A program made the translations under genes and the position numbers. A DNA stretch of 64,000 nucleotides, taken from contig NC_057916.1 of the NCBI RefSeq assembly GCF_018873765.1, forward strand, positions 24,971,001 to 25,035,000, given 5' to 3'. Positions within the stretch are counted from its first letter, which is position 1, and each line of letters starts with the position of its first letter. The notes under the pieces were generated by a model. It had not been told where the DNA came from. It saw nothing but the letters and a program-made list of their open reading frames with translations, and searched no databases. The stretch is from Telopea speciosissima. Taxonomy: Eukaryota; Streptophyta; Magnoliopsida; Proteales; Proteaceae. Positions 1 to 12,442 of the stretch are shown piece by piece.

Positions 1-2500
1 CATAGTCGCATTCGACCCACTAATATTCTTATTAAAGTTGTATAATATGGAAATACTAAAGACAAGGATTTGAATGGAAATGGTTACCTTCTATTGATAT
101 GGAGGTGTCCATATATACAAGAGATACAAAATTCAAATACCCAACATAGTCCTAGGATCAAGCTATACAATAAATATACAATCAACATGATTCCTAAGAT
201 CAAGTTATTCTCAACTATCCTAGGCCTAGAATCAAGCTATACAATGAATATACAATCAATCATCCTAGTCAGCAGATTATGAAGACTCATACGGTAATAA
301 TTCTGATATTTGACTTTCTTAATTCTAGTTCATAGTTCAAAGAAGAAAAAAACAAAGGTGGGATTTCCAATTTTCAAGTTAAAAAGTCCAAAAAAGCAAG
401 CCACATTGATAGTTCCCTCCGGTTGAACAACCAGATCTGAACTCTGAAGCTCTGTAGCAATCAAAATTCTCTACCCTTAGGGGTTAGTATTGAGAAACGA
501 AACGGTCGCACGGTCAAATTACGGGAATTCTAAAGAAAACAACCACCATTAACGAAACCATATTAATGGAAAGAGCTAGGATTTCAACAGGAGCTCAAAT
601 GAATTACAGGTCAAGGTAGAGTACGGTTATAAGCTATAGGAGAGGGGTGTAATTGTTGAAAACACAGAGGAAGTTGTAATTAGGGCAAAGTACAAGGATG
701 GGGATGTAAATTTCCCTAAAATAAAACAAATAAAAAAACAGAAGAAGATGAGAAAAAAAAAAAAAACAAATATTTTGCAGTCCATGTATCCATTGCCTGC
801 CCCATGGGAGCTGGTCACTGATTTATAGCATTTTCATTATGTGGAGGCAAATGATACACCATACTTTACCTATCCAATCCGAGCTTGAAGCGTGGAATGA
901 TTTGGAATACAAGCAACCGGCCCACGACCAGGATAGATTAAACCCCTAAAGAAACGGTTGTATTGGTCCAGACACGTCAGCAAGATCAGTTGAGAGCACC
1001 CTAGTGGATGGAGGCTGATAACCGTAATTCACATGTGAGAAGATTCTGGATCCCGAGATCTGAGGAGAGGATCCCTCTTTCTTGAAAGGTTTCCTAATCC
1101 GAGCACAAGGGGACCACCTTACAGAGAAGGAAAGCCACCTGGCGAATCCAAAGGAGGATCAGAGAAAGAAGGCTGGGGTAAATTTGTATAACTAAAGGTC
1201 TTTGCACCCATGTAATTCAATTCGAAGTATTCTTTCATCAATAGAGAAGTCAAGAAACCCTAAAGAGTGATCTTCGTTTTCCATAATCTTCATTCTAGTC
1301 TAGTCTAGCTTGAAAGTTGCAGTGCTTGAGGATTTTCCTCGAGCATTATTCTTTGTGCAACAGGAGTTGTTTCTTTCTATTTGTTCGTTCCGTAAAAGGA
1401 GATCGATCTATTCATTAGAATGTGTTGAACACTTGGGTTGTAGTGTCATTAGGCTTCTTTAACTATGGAGTGGATACTGATCAAATTGTCGTACATATCA
1501 TAAACATGGCCTTCCTTGTTTGATTCCCTAGAAATAAAAGAAAAAAGACATTTCTATCTGATAATCCACCCCTAGCGAGATACTTTCCAACATTCCTGCC
1601 CGCGTAGTCAACGCTTCTCCAACAGTCACATTAACAAAACAGTACTGGGCTTTCACCAAAGAGAGCATGGCCCTCGATCATGAGTGTGTGTATGTTCAAC
1701 CAAAGCTCTACACACCGTAATACCCAAAGTAACTTCATCACTGAAAGGGAGGAGGGATTCTTTCACGAAATTCAACCAAACTGTATTATTCATGGATGTG
1801 TATGGAAGCTGCCTTTGATTGTGGCTGTCCTTAGTATTTTCTACACCTTCTGTTAATTACTCTATTTCAGATAGATTGCTAATAACCCCAAACGCCCGAA
1901 AAACTTCTAACTAGTTGCTATTAAGGACCGATGGTGACATGAGCTTTTCGAAGTTTTCTATTCATTTGAATTGCTAATTAATGATTCATTCTCTCTATTT
2001 GTAGCTTTCGGCTACGCATTCAGAGACCAATTATTCCTCAAGACCAATTAGAAGTAGTTCAGTTATTTGCCCTTCCATCTCATCTATTGACCCTTCTAAT
2101 CTTGCTTTCTTTGTAGACCCTTAATCATATTTTGTTTCTTTATTTTTGACTTTGCTTGGGTTCTTTGGAGCACAAGGGAAACTGCATCTTTTAGTTTGGT
2201 GGGTTTTGAAGTGGCGGAGGATGGAGTTTGTGGCGGTGGTAAAAAGGCTTAGAAATATGGGTTACAACTCACTCCTAACCTACATGAGTGTCAATTACAC
2301 AAACCCCCATTTTTTTATACCAAATTTGGTTACAACAAGAATTTTCCTTTATTTTTTTCCTTGGACCCACAATTTCAGAAGACAGCAAAACCTTAAACCA
2401 TTAAGCGGGGAGAGCTTTTAAGTATATGAAGGCACCAAGGACTAGAACAAACCGATATAGAACTGTAAGTCTATTAACTCCCAACATCTCATCAGATCTG
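1..2500. other. AT-rich spacer without recognisable gene
   Basis: No open frame here resembles a known protein; the longest (2146-2421, 91 codons) has low-complexity composition and no motif I recognise. Short A-runs near 750 and 2775 fit ordinary plant spacer DNA. The stretch 950-1370 has a transposon-like feel, but I found no paired ends. Confidence 0.5.
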
Positions 2501-2507
2501 TCCTTCG

Positions 2508-2625
2508 TTCATTGGGAAAATATCAACAATTTGGATCTGGATACTTAAAAACATGCTAAATAAAGGATTAACAACTAAGGCAGACTTTATTTAAATCTTA
2601 TTAACTTAACCACAAGTGTCTATTA
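2508..2625. repeat. Footprint of SDR 3' flank
   Basis: This stretch (ATCAACAATTTGGATCTGG followed by a motif like AAACATGCTAAA and GATTAACAAC, then an ACTTTATTTAAATCTT-like run) matches the sequence just downstream of SDR3 (29560-29640) and its relatives near 13300, 14740 and 21600. No SDR coding sequence lies beside it here. I infer a diverged remnant of an old duplication of the SDR array, or a dispersed repeat that shares this motif. Confidence 0.5.
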
Positions 2626-2960
2626 TTTCATTTTTCATAGTGCTGGGAGAGACAGACTTGGGTTGCGCACAGGGCTGGCGTGCCCAGCATTTACCTTTAA
2701 TTTATATCTCTTTCTCAAAAGTTTTTGACAAAAGTTTTCATGTACAGTCATGCATGTGCTCTTAACCCCAAAAAAAAAAAAAAAAAATGAAAAGCCATGC
2801 ATGTGCACGACTAGCATTAAATGCAGTCAAATTCCCCTCTACGCTATTGGAGAACACTTCGAAGGATCATCATTGAATCATATAATATGAAGCTACTTGT
2901 TCTTATTAGGAATCCATCCAAGCCTAGTCCAGTCGAAGTGACATCACTCATGTATGAGGG

Positions 2961-3135
2961 CGGGCCTTGGAGTAACGGTAAAGGTTGCTCCATTGTGATC
3001 AAATGGTCATGGGTTTGAGTCTAGACGCAGCCTCTCTGCTAAAGCAAGGGTAAGGCTAGCTGTATACATTATGACCCTCCCTAGATCCCGCAGTGGGATT
3101 TTTATTGCCCCTAGTACACGATCCCCCATTGCACC
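2961..3135 (+). mobile_element. Au-like tRNA-derived SINE
   Basis: The head reads CCTTGGAGTAACGGTAAAGG, a box A-like Pol III element, followed by GGTCATGGGTTTGAGTCTAG, which contains a box B (GGTTTGAGTC). Then come the GCAGCCTCT, AAGCAAGGGTAAGGCT and TGACCCTCCC blocks typical of plant Au SINEs, and a GATCCCGCAGTGGGA stretch. The copy is diverged and its 3' end is not sharp. Identification rests on recalled family consensus, not on a search. Confidence 0.7.
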
Positions 3136-3239
3136 TAGTGCACCCCTGGTTGCTCGACACGTGTATCATTCCAATCCCATGGTCACTTTTAAAACCCCAC
3201 AAATTAACCTCAAAAGACTCAAATCGAAATTTCCCTCAG

Positions 3240-3422
3240 CTCAACTACTCTCCTCTCCGTGAACGACGGCCAAACTCTCTCACGGCGGCATACCATCACG
3301 CGACGGAGCACCCTCACACCGGCCAAATCAGAGTCCCTCCATTCAACTTTTCTCCTCTCCTTGAACGATGACCAAACTCTCTCACAGTAGCGCACCATCA
3401 CGCGACGGAGCACCCTGATGCG
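3240..3422. repeat. Two-copy tandem duplication, 104-bp period
   Basis: A block starting CTCCTCTCCGTGAACGACGG and ending ACGCGACGGAGCACCCT recurs 104 bp later with roughly 10 changes. The surrounding 3140-3640 is otherwise unremarkable, with a T-run near 3590. I see no gene. Confidence 0.7.
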
Positions 3423-3911
3423 CCTGCACAATCTCCAATGGAGACGAGCTGCAATCGAACTTCTTGGGTTTGAAATCCCTAACTCCCTCCCTGCCAAACT
3501 CTAATTCGATCGTTCATCTTCCTGGAACTTCAATCACTCAAGGTATGCTCTATGGTTATCTCGCTCTCTCTTCCCCATTCCTTTCATCAAATTTTTTTTT
3601 TTTCTCATTCTCGCAAACTTAACATGTGAGAATAGGACCAGTAGTGCTTATTGAGATAATGGAGTGGTACCCCATACCGTGCTGGTGCCGTGGTTTATGG
3701 TCTCTTGCTCTCTCTTATTGCGTGTGAGAAATGAGAATAGAAGTTCATAGCAAATAGAATACAAATTGTTAACCACAACAGAAAAGTAATAATTAACTAA
3801 CCAATTACAATCAAAGACCTCACCAACAGCCTTTATCAGATTATTCAAGAAATAATTAAAGCAAAAATACACTTGCATGTAGTGACTTCCTTTCAGTAAA
3901 ATCTAATTAAC

Positions 3912-5890
3912 CTAAAATCCATTCATGTGCTTCTCCTCCTTGACTTTCTTTTTACCATCACTACAAACATGCGAAACGAATTCATTAATGTTGTTGTCTG
4001 AGCTCCCACCTTCAGAAATTGCTTTCTTGGCCAATTCCCTCCACTTTGCAGCATTCCTTCTCATCTCCTGGCTTCTCTTCCCATCCATTACTTCTCTTAA
4101 ACAAAACTGAAGTTCTTCTCTTCCCACAGTTCCCTTATCATCTTCCTCCTTGGCTCTCACACCTACACCCCACACTTCCTCAATAAACTTGGCATTCGTG
4201 TATTGATCTGAAAACTTAGGCACTCCCACCATGGGCACACCGAGGCACAAAGCCTCCAGTGTCGAATTCCATCCACAATGTGTTACAAAGCAGCCTATTG
4301 CTTTGTGCTCCAGCAACTCTAGTTGTTGGCACCAAGTCACCACCAGTCCTTTCTCTTTACTTGCCTCAATGAAACCTTGAGGCAATTTCCCACGCTCAGA
4401 CTCCTTCACAACCCATAGGAAATGGATACCACTCTCTTTCAGCCCCCATGCGATCTCTTCCATTTGTTTGGGAGTCAATGCCGCCATGCTTCCGAATGAT
4501 ACGTAGGCCACTGATCCAGCTGGTTTTAGCTCAAGCCATTTCTTGCATTTGTCGTCTAATGGCTTCCAGAGGCTGGCTCCATACCCTCTATCACCCTCTA
4601 TTTTCCCATCCAAGTAAGCTGACGGGATCATCGGCCCAATCAATGTTCCCCTCCATAGGTCGCTTACCCCTTCTCCTGCCTTTAAACAAACAAAAAACCA
4701 AGAGGATCACAACTTTGAAGTAGAAAAAAAAAAAAAATCTTATATATAAAAGAGAAAATGCTTGAATGACACTTTTATAGGTGTATTTAGAACTTGAAAC
4801 CTTCGTATAATTATCTCTTATTTTATTCTCAAAAATTGTTTAAGATAAAGGTATAAAAGGATGGCAAAAGATTGTGCGACCATGCACACAGTCGAGTCCG
4901 ATGGAATTGAGGAGGGTGCATCATAGACCTCATCCCTCCATCCCTTTGTGTATAGGTGCACGATCAAAGATTTTCAAAATAATCTGAAAATGAAACATCA
5001 TTATGTCATTATCAAAAGATGTCATTTTCATGTATATTTTTTTTTAATTTTGAAATGAAACTATTAGCTTTGTTGGAAAAAAAAATTGTATTTTATGCTA
5101 AGAGGATAAAAAAAAATATAAGGTTTCAAATTATTTAAAACATTGTTTTGAGGGTGTCAAAAAGAAAATCCCTATGAAAAAAGAGGAAATATAGTGAAAA
5201 AATAGAATAAATGAAGCAGTTAATTACCGGGAATTGCAACTCCAAATCATCAAAAGTGTTGCCCAAGATCCAATCAGCTTGGTAAAGGTTGTGAAACTGA
5301 CCCAGTAACATAGCCAAGTAAGCAGGGTGGGAATCTGGATCTTTGAGAAAAGCAGGTAAGTCAGGATAATTCAACTTGTGAAGTCCAGGTATTGAGAGAG
5401 GGAGATCTTCCATCTTAATGGGCAAAGTAAGGAGGCCTTTGTGAAGGCGGTAGAATAAAGAGGTGACGGTGGGGGTGTTGGTGAAGAATGAGGCTCCGTA
5501 AACTCCGTGTTGTTTGGCCACATCAAGCGCCCATGGTAGGAAAGCATCGTATATCACACAGGTGACTGGGGAAGCTGTGGTTTCAAATTTCTGGATGAGT
5601 TGGCTCAGCGTCTTGGACCCGAAGGTCTTGAATGCCTTGAGATAGGTATCGGTGTCTGGGGCAAAAGCCACTCCACCCTCGTCGTATCCGTCGGAGATGG
5701 CTTCGACACGGATGGTGGGGGTGTTTATGGAATTGACAGTATAATGGGTGGTGGCCATTGTGGCCTTCAGCCCTTTTGAGGCTAAGCGTTTGGCAAATTG
5801 GAGAAGAGGGTTTATGTGGCCTTGACTTGGATATGGGATCACCACAACATGACCTCTCCAGACCTGCTTCTCTTCCTGCTCCTTCTTCAT
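3912..5890 (-). CDS. UDP-glycosyltransferase, UGT74-like (two exons)
   Basis: Family 1 plant glycosyltransferase, expected to move glucose from UDP-glucose to a hydroxyl or carboxyl of a small molecule in the cytosol. Exon 1 is 5228-5890 and exon 2 is 3912-4679; the 548-bp intron begins GTAATT and ends AAAG, and joining in phase 0 gives 476 residues, a normal length. The N-terminal domain carries the catalytic pair His25 (PSQGHINP) and Asp115 (CVIYDAF). The C-terminal domain carries a full 44-residue PSPG box (residues 337-380) with WCQQ, HCGWNSTLE and a final SDQ. The usual Trp a few residues before the final DQ is Phe (PKFSDQ), which is uncommon. An alternative acceptor a few bases downstream would give an immediate stop, so the chosen one is favoured. 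The N-terminal region and intron position fit group L (UGT74/75/84). The acceptor substrate cannot be read from sequence. Confidence 0.9.
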
Positions 5891-5944
5891 TTCTTTGTTT
5901 CTTCTTTCACTTCAAGATGAGAAGATGGAATGGGATGTCCACCC

Positions 5945-5952
5945 CTATATAT
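5945..5952 (-). promoter_or_regulatory. TATA box of the UGT gene
   Basis: TATATATA on the minus strand, 55 bases upstream of the start codon at 5890. That leaves a leader of about 25-30 bases. Confidence 0.65.
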
Positions 5953-5959
5953 ACATGTA

Positions 5960-6345
5960 CGTATGGGGTTGTAAAAGCCACGAGAAGGTATTCATTGATT
6001 TCTTTCTTCTTCAACGGAAAGTAAGAAGGTGAAAGTGAAAGTGCAGTGCTCCTTTTTGGCCTGATTCATCAGCGGTGACGGCATATGAATGACGTTTGCT
6101 GCTTCTAATGGCTACCAAACCAAATTGCGTAGGCTATGACGAACGGCATAGTCTTCTTCTGTCACGGCACTTCAAAGGGAATTCAATATTTCTTCGGAAG
6201 GTTAGACAGTTTATGTTGGCTACGATAACTTTTGCTGAATATTTGATCAGGGGTCGAAGAGTGGTTATAGGAAAGCGGTCTATTAAACTTTAAGCGCCAT
6301 CAAGATTAATTATATAACCCCACGTGAACAAATCTAAGTCCACTC
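5960..6345. other. UGT promoter and spacer
   Basis: Upstream region of the minus-strand UGT. A short open frame at 6096-6293 has no recognisable motif. Nothing further seen. Confidence 0.4.
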
Positions 6346-6351
6346 AGGCTC

Positions 6352-6492
6352 CCTGCCTGGTCAGGTTCGTAGGTTCCTCTCAGGGGTTAGAAATGACAAT
6401 CTCACCCCCTGTCCGAACACACTGCCTGGGTGGGGTGAGATCGTCATTTCCGCCCTCCCTATGAGAGGAACCTACGAACCTAACCGGGCAGG
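6352..6492. mobile_element. Fold-back MITE, 141 bp
   Basis: A nearly perfect inverted repeat over its whole length. The left arm GGTTCGTAGGTTCCTCTCA pairs with the right arm TGAGAGGAACCTACGAACC, and the inner blocks around GAAATGACAATCTCACC also pair. A clear target duplication is not visible. Confidence 0.8.
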
Positions 6493-6499
6493 AAACCTA

Positions 6500-7240
6500 A
6501 GAAGAGAAAAATTCCACGTGAACACCGTGCCGCACTTGGTAGACGGTGGCTAGAAACTCATTGTTACCACGAGAATTAGGTATACCCATTTTGCAAGTAA
6601 CCGACTTAGTTAATCTCATAAAAGTACTTGGAGAACTTGATGACTCAAATATGATGACAAGCCACTCATAGAATTCCATTTGGGTTGATTTAGGTCATAC
6701 AATCATCCATCAGACTTCCTTCACACCTAATGCGACAACCATGCAAACAGAGAGCTTAAGTCTGTCCTTAATCGTGAACGCTTTTAGTTCATAACTCTAA
6801 ATACACAATCATCTATATAAAAATAAATAAGAATTAATTAAAATAAATCATTTATATTAATTTGATAGACACTATATCAAACATTAACTGCCTTCTTGAA
6901 GCTACAAAGTAAATTTAGGGAATGACAAATTGCAAAAGAGATACTAAGAAACTACTATTGGTATTAAAAATAGACCATGAGCGAGGTTCCCTTGAGCTAA
7001 TAGTGGCAACATCTATCTAATTAACACTTTCAACCATAACTACTCATTTCCTCTTCGTTAAGGAAAGGGCCTAATCTTTTTATGGTGAAAGGACCTTTTC
7101 TTCTTACTCCAATATTTTTCACTGTATCTTCGTCAAATATGCCACATTGGGAAGAGATAGGCATGGCAGGATATATTTTAGCCAAATCAGACCTGCTCTA
7201 TACTCCTATTCAATGAAACTTGCATAGGATTTATTTGTTT
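6500..7240. other. Spacer, nothing recognised
   Basis: AT-rich non-coding sequence between two fold-back elements. I see no gene, tRNA or repeat structure. Confidence 0.4.
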
Positions 7241-7242
7241 TA

Positions 7243-7404
7243 GGGGCGATGTTCTCTGCATGGGAGCGCACGAGGCACAAGCTGCACCTAGACACATGTG
7301 ACAGGGTGCAGCAGTCATTTAACCCATTCAGAAGGGGTGGGGCAATCATTTCACCCACCCCTTGTGTCTAGGCATAAGGCCTCAGTGCAGAGAACATTTC
7401 CCCC
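7243..7404. mobile_element. Fold-back MITE, about 160 bp
   Basis: The ends pair as ATGTTCTCTGCA on the left with TGCAGAGAACAT on the right. Inner blocks (GCACCTAGACACA with TGTGTCTAGGCA) pair as well. No coding content. Confidence 0.75.
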
Positions 7405-7524
7405 AAAGGAAAGGTAATTAGTGAAAAAGCTATACACACACTTAGTTGAGAATGGGTAACTATGGCGGATCAGATCAAAAGTTATTGTTGTCTAAACTAT
7501 GGCGGTGCACAGCCCAGTGCACCT

Positions 7525-7787
7525 TGTAACGGAAGAGGATATAGATAAGGAAAATTCAAATTCAAATTCTAAGTTGATCAAGTCAGCAAACATTACCTGG
7601 ACTCCTAGATCGGTGCTAGCTCCTTCAACTTAGGAGATAAGAGTTTGAAACAAACTCAATCTTATTTTCAAATGTAAAACACCGTTGTACATTCAAATTA
7701 CAGTTACACAAATATCCTTATAAATACAAAACATCCTATTGACACATTGTCATAGGAGAGAGTTCAAAACAATTCAAACTTCTTACT
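7525..7787 (+). repeat. 5' LTR of the Copia element
   Basis: 263 bp, starting TGTAACGGAAGAGG and ending CTTCTTACT, preceded by target duplication CACCT and followed directly by the primer-binding site. Confidence 0.92.
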
Positions 7788-10700
7788 TGGTATCATCCGC
7801 CACTGACCTAAGTCACCATGACGAATTCTGAGGACTCCACCACCACTGCTTCTGCTATTCCTTCCTCCTCTCTCATATCTCCAACTAATATTGTTTCACT
7901 ACTTCCCATTAAGCTTGACCATACCAATTACCTACTATGGAAGTCCCAGTTTCTTCCTCTCCTACATGCACACGATCTCTTCGGCTTTGTTGATGGCAGC
8001 AACAGATGCCCGCCGGCAACTTTATCTCCTTCTCCAACGGCTTCTTCTTCTGAACTCAGTCCAAATCCTGCATAAACTCTTTGGCGCAGGCAAGATCAGA
8101 TCATATTAAGTTGGATAATCTCTTCTCTCACAGAAGGAGCCCTTACTCAAATCATAGGCCTCACCTCTTCTCATGCGGCTTGGAGCACTCTAGAACTCAC
8201 GTATGCGTCTCAATCTCAAGCTCACATCATGCAACTGAAGCTGCAATTGTTCCAACTAAAGAAAGGAACATCCTCCATGGCTGATTATGTTCAACGAATT
8301 AAAGGCCTCGTTGACAACCTAGCAGCTGCTGCACATCTGGTCAGTGAACCTGATGTCATACTGAGCATTCTTCAAGGCTTGGGATATGACTATGAAGCCT
8401 TTGCTACTTCGATCACAATAAGGCTGGATCCACTGCCTCTTGATGATTTTATTGGCTTGCTACTCTGCCAAGAAATTCTTAAGGAGCAGCGGACATCACC
8501 GGTTGATCTTCCAACAACGGAAGCTAATGTTGCTGCAAAATCATCAACACCCAATGCTACCCGTGGGAGAGGATATAATAGTCGTAGCCGTGGCCGCGAC
8601 AATTATTATAATAACTGTGGCCGTGGTCAGCTCAACAACAACCAGCAGCAGCGCCCTCCCCTTATTCCGACTCTAACCTCTTGTCAGATTTGTCATCGAA
8701 CAAATCATACTGCTTCTACATGCTTCAACAGATATAATCCTAATTACCAGCCGGTCAATCACCAAGCACCTACAACCAACACTGAGGCTAATCAAAGTGT
8801 ACCTGCGGCAACTTGTGACTATGCATGGTATCCAGATTCAGGTGCTTCTCACCACATCACTTCTGATATGGCGAACATGACAGTCAGCTCACCATATAAT
8901 GGCACTGATCAAGTGCGAGTTGGTAATGGGGCAGGTTTGCAAAAAAAAATATTGGCTCATCTAAAATTCCTACTTCTTCTCAATCTTTGGTTTTAAATAG
9001 TATCTTACATGTTCCAACCATTACAAAGAATTTACTTTTAGTCAGTAAATTTACATCTGACAATAATGTAATTGTTGAGTTTCATCCCAAATCTTGTTAT
9101 GTGAAGGATATTAAAATGGGGAAGATACTACTACAAGGAACAACTGAAGATGGGCTATATAAGCTGCATAAGGACAATTTTTCCTTCTCAAGTTCAAATA
9201 AAGCACTACCAGCCGTCCATGTTGGTGAAAAGGTGTCCAAGGCCATCTGGCATGATCGCTTGGGACATCCTTCGCTGAAGTGCCTAGATTCTATTTTGCG
9301 CTGCTCCAGTCTTCCATTCAATAAATCTGCAACATCATCGGTCTGCGTTTCCTGCCAGCTAGGAAAAGCTCACAAGTTGCCATTTGAAGTCAATAAGCAC
9401 ACTGCTAAGTTTCCTTTCCAACTGGTGCATTCGGACATTTGGGGGCCATCTCCTTCTCCATCAGTGCAGGGTTATCAGTATTACATTTCGTTCTTGGATG
9501 ATTTTAGTAGATTCACTTGGGTCTTTCCACCTGTACGCCGTTTAGAGGCTTTATCTACATTTCTTCAATTTAATTCACATATTGAAAACTTCTTCAATTG
9601 CACTATTAAAGTTTTTCAATCAGATGGAGCAAAGGAGTATCAAGCTTTTGATCCCTATCTCAAACAAAAAGGGATAGTGCATCAATATTCATGTCCCCAT
9701 ACTTCAAAACAGAATGGAAGAGAAGAGCGCAAACATCGCCATATTGTAGAGACTGGCTTATCTCTAATGGCAAGAGCCTCAATACCACTAAATTTTTGGC
9801 CAACAACCTTTGAGACAGTCGTGTATCTGATAAACAGGCTGCCAACACCAGTGCTTGAAAATAGGTGTTCAAAGTGCTTTTTGGTAGTGATCCAGACTAC
9901 AAATTGCTTCACACATATGGCTATGCATGCTACCCATGGTTGAGACCCTACAACAAGAATAAATTACAGTACCGATCGACCCAGTGCATATTTCTTGGCT
10001 ACAACAACAGTCACAAGGGATATAAGTGTTTTGACCCATCTCTAGGGCGCACATATATCTCAAGGCATGTTACATTTGATGAGAACCTGTTTCCTTATGC
10101 CACCCAAACCACTTCAAAAACCCAACCCAATTTATCTATCTCCAACCCAGTGATTGTAACTGATGATAAAATATTACAATCACATACCCTGTCCAGCCCA
10201 CAAATGCCCACCATTTCAGCCCAGTCCGCCAAATATAATCCCTTCACCTAATCCACAAACCGAACCATCAAGCCCACTTAGTTTGGCCCACCAACGGAAC
10301 AACCCATCATCCTTGGCCTCATTAGACCAACAAATTACTACCCTGGACAATGTCTGAATTACTACACCCATTGCCGCACCTGCTCTAGAAACTCCTGGCC
10401 CAATTTCCCATACCTCTCCACCCATTTCTCAACCTTCACCAAGACCAGCCCATCCAATGGTGACTCGGCTAAGGTCGGGTGTCACAAAACCGGTTGAAAA
10501 ACTGAACCTTATGGCAACTAAGCGTCCTATCTCCACTGTGTTGCTGTCTTCCTTGACCTCTCCTAATGAAGAACCAACTTCATACACCAGTGCAAGTAAG
10601 GATCTGAAATGGAGAGAAGCCATGAGTGACGAATTCCATGCCCTATTAAGGAATGGAACTTGGAAGTTAGTGCCTTACAACCCTTCAATGAACTTGGTTG

Positions 10701-12108
10701 GTAACAAGTGGGTTTATAGAATCAAAAGGAATTCTGATGGGTCGATAAGTCGGTACAAAGCACGTCTGGTCGCTAAAGGGTTTCACCAACGGGAAGGGAT
10801 CGATTATTTCGACACCTTCAGTGCAGTTGTCAAACCTGCAACCATTAGAATGGTCCTATCCATTGCCGTGTCCAGAGGATGGTGTCTACGGCAGTTGGAC
10901 ATTCAAAATGCTTTCTTGAATGGCGACTTGAAGGAGCAGGTTTTCATGACTCAACCATAAGGGTTCATAGATCCGGCCTGCCCTAACCATGTGTGTCACT
11001 TACAACGTGCTCTTTATGGGTTAAAACAAGCACCTCGTGCATGGTCTCATAGGCTTGGCCAATTTCTAGTATCCCTTGGATTCAAATCTTCGGCAGCTGA
11101 CACAGCCCTGTATGTACGTACCTGGAAAGATGAAGTTATCTATCTACTGGTGTATGTAGATGATATAATAATTACAGGTACAAGCTCACAAGTAGTGCAG
11201 GAACTCATTAACAGTCTTGGCAAGGAGTTTGCAATCAAAGATTTGGGAGACCTAAGCTATTTTCTTGGCATTGAGGTTTTAAGAACCTCCAAAGGCTTAC
11301 ACCTCTCATAGTCCAAGTATACATTGGACCTAATCCGAAGGGCACAAATGGAGGGTGCCAAACCGATGCCAACTCCTTCGTCAACACAACCTCTAGCTCC
11401 AGCCGTTGGATCACCCTTCAATGATGCAACATTATATCGAAGCACGGTAAGAGCACTACAGTATCTCACCTTGACTAGACCTGACGTTGCATTCGCAGTC
11501 AACAAGGTGTGTCAGTTCATGCATAGCCCCACCATTGATCACTAGGCAGCAGTGAAGAGGATACTCTAGTATCTCAAGGACACCATCGATCTAGGAATTC
11601 AAATTCGTCAGTCTGCCACACAAAAATTAATTACGTTTAGTGATGCTGACTGGGCAGGCAGCCAACATGATTGACGATCGACCAGTGGATATTGCGTTCA
11701 CCTTGGTCAAAATCTAATATCATGGAGTTCAAAGAAGCAACAAACAGTGGCCCGCTCATCCACTGAATCAGAATACAAGGGTGTTGCAAATGCCGCCGCT
11801 GAACTACTTTGGCTACGACAGCTCCTACATGATCTTGGCATATCACCTACACCACCCGTGTTGTACTGTGACAACATCGGGGCAACGTATCTAGCAGCCA
11901 ATCCGGTTTTTCATGCTAGAATGAAGCATATTGAAATAGATTACCACTTTGTCCGCGAGCAAGTGGCTGCAAATCAATTATGCATTAGGTTCCTACCCAG
12001 TCAGGATCAAGTTGCAGACATCCTCACAAAAGGTCTACCTGGGCCACGATTCAGACTTCTGCGGGACAAGCTCACCATCGCCATTCGACCATTTCGCTTG
12101 AGGGGGAG

Positions 12109-12371
12109 TGTAACGGAAGAGGATATGGATAAGGCAAATTCAAATTCAAATTCTAAGTTGATCAAGTCAGCAAACGTTACCTGGATTCCTAGATCGATGC
12201 TAGCTCCTTCAACTTAGGAGATAAGAGTTTGAAACAAACTCAATCTTATTTTCAAATGTAAAACACCGTTGTTCATTCAAATTACAGTTACACCCATATC
12301 CTTATAAATACAAAACATCCTATAGACACATTGTCATAGGAGAGAGTTCAAAACAATTCAAACTTCTTACT
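12109..12371 (+). repeat. 3' LTR of the Copia element
   Basis: 263 bp, same ends as the 5' copy with about nine substitutions. Preceded by the purine tract and followed by CACCT. Confidence 0.92.
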
Positions 12372-12442
12372 CACCTCACGTACTTGTGCATCCAACGGTG
12401 CACTGGGCTGTGCATCTTTAAAGTTTATCTTCTCAATGCTCA

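Larger units (their letters stand above)
7525..12371 (+). mobile_element. Ty1/Copia LTR retrotransposon, broken
   Basis: A fossil element with LTRs 7525-7787 and 12109-12371 (263 bp each) and 5-bp target duplications CACCT at 7520-7524 and 12372-12376. A primer-binding site TGGTATCA at 7788-7795 directly follows the 5' LTR, as for initiator-Met tRNA, and a purine tract AGGGGGAG at 12101-12108 precedes the 3' LTR. Parts in Copia order are gag with a CCHC knuckle (about 7.8-8.75 kb), protease (DSGA, about 8.84 kb), integrase (9.2-9.95 kb), reverse transcriptase (YVDD, 10.6-11.3 kb) and RNase H (11.6-12.15 kb). Coding is interrupted in roughly six to ten places, so the copy is dead. The LTRs differ at about 9 of 263 sites (about 3.4%), suggesting an age of order one to a few million years depending on the rate assumed. 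Lineage may be Ale/Retrofit-like; not certain. Confidence 0.95.
7493..12427. mobile_element. Small fold-back MITE split by the Copia insertion
   Basis: Outside the Copia element, the left flank GTGCACAGCCCAGTGCACC (near 7506-7524) is the reverse complement of the right flank GGTGCACTGGGCTGTGCA (near 12400-12417). Flanking TAAACT and AGTTTA extend the pairing. Without the Copia insertion and its duplicated CACCT, the element would be about 83 bp (7493-7524 plus 12377-12427). Confidence 0.75.

Noticed and set aside
950-1400. Stretch resembling the 3' part of a Gypsy LTR (CTCGAGCATTATTC, GTGCAACAGGAG)
   Set aside because: No paired end, target duplication or internal gene was seen, so it is not called.
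2146-2421. 91-codon open frame
   Set aside because: No recognisable domain, no intron context and low-complexity composition; probably chance.
3648-3878. 76-codon minus-strand frame next to the UGT
   Set aside because: Lies in the UGT 3' flank and has no motif; AT-rich chance frame.
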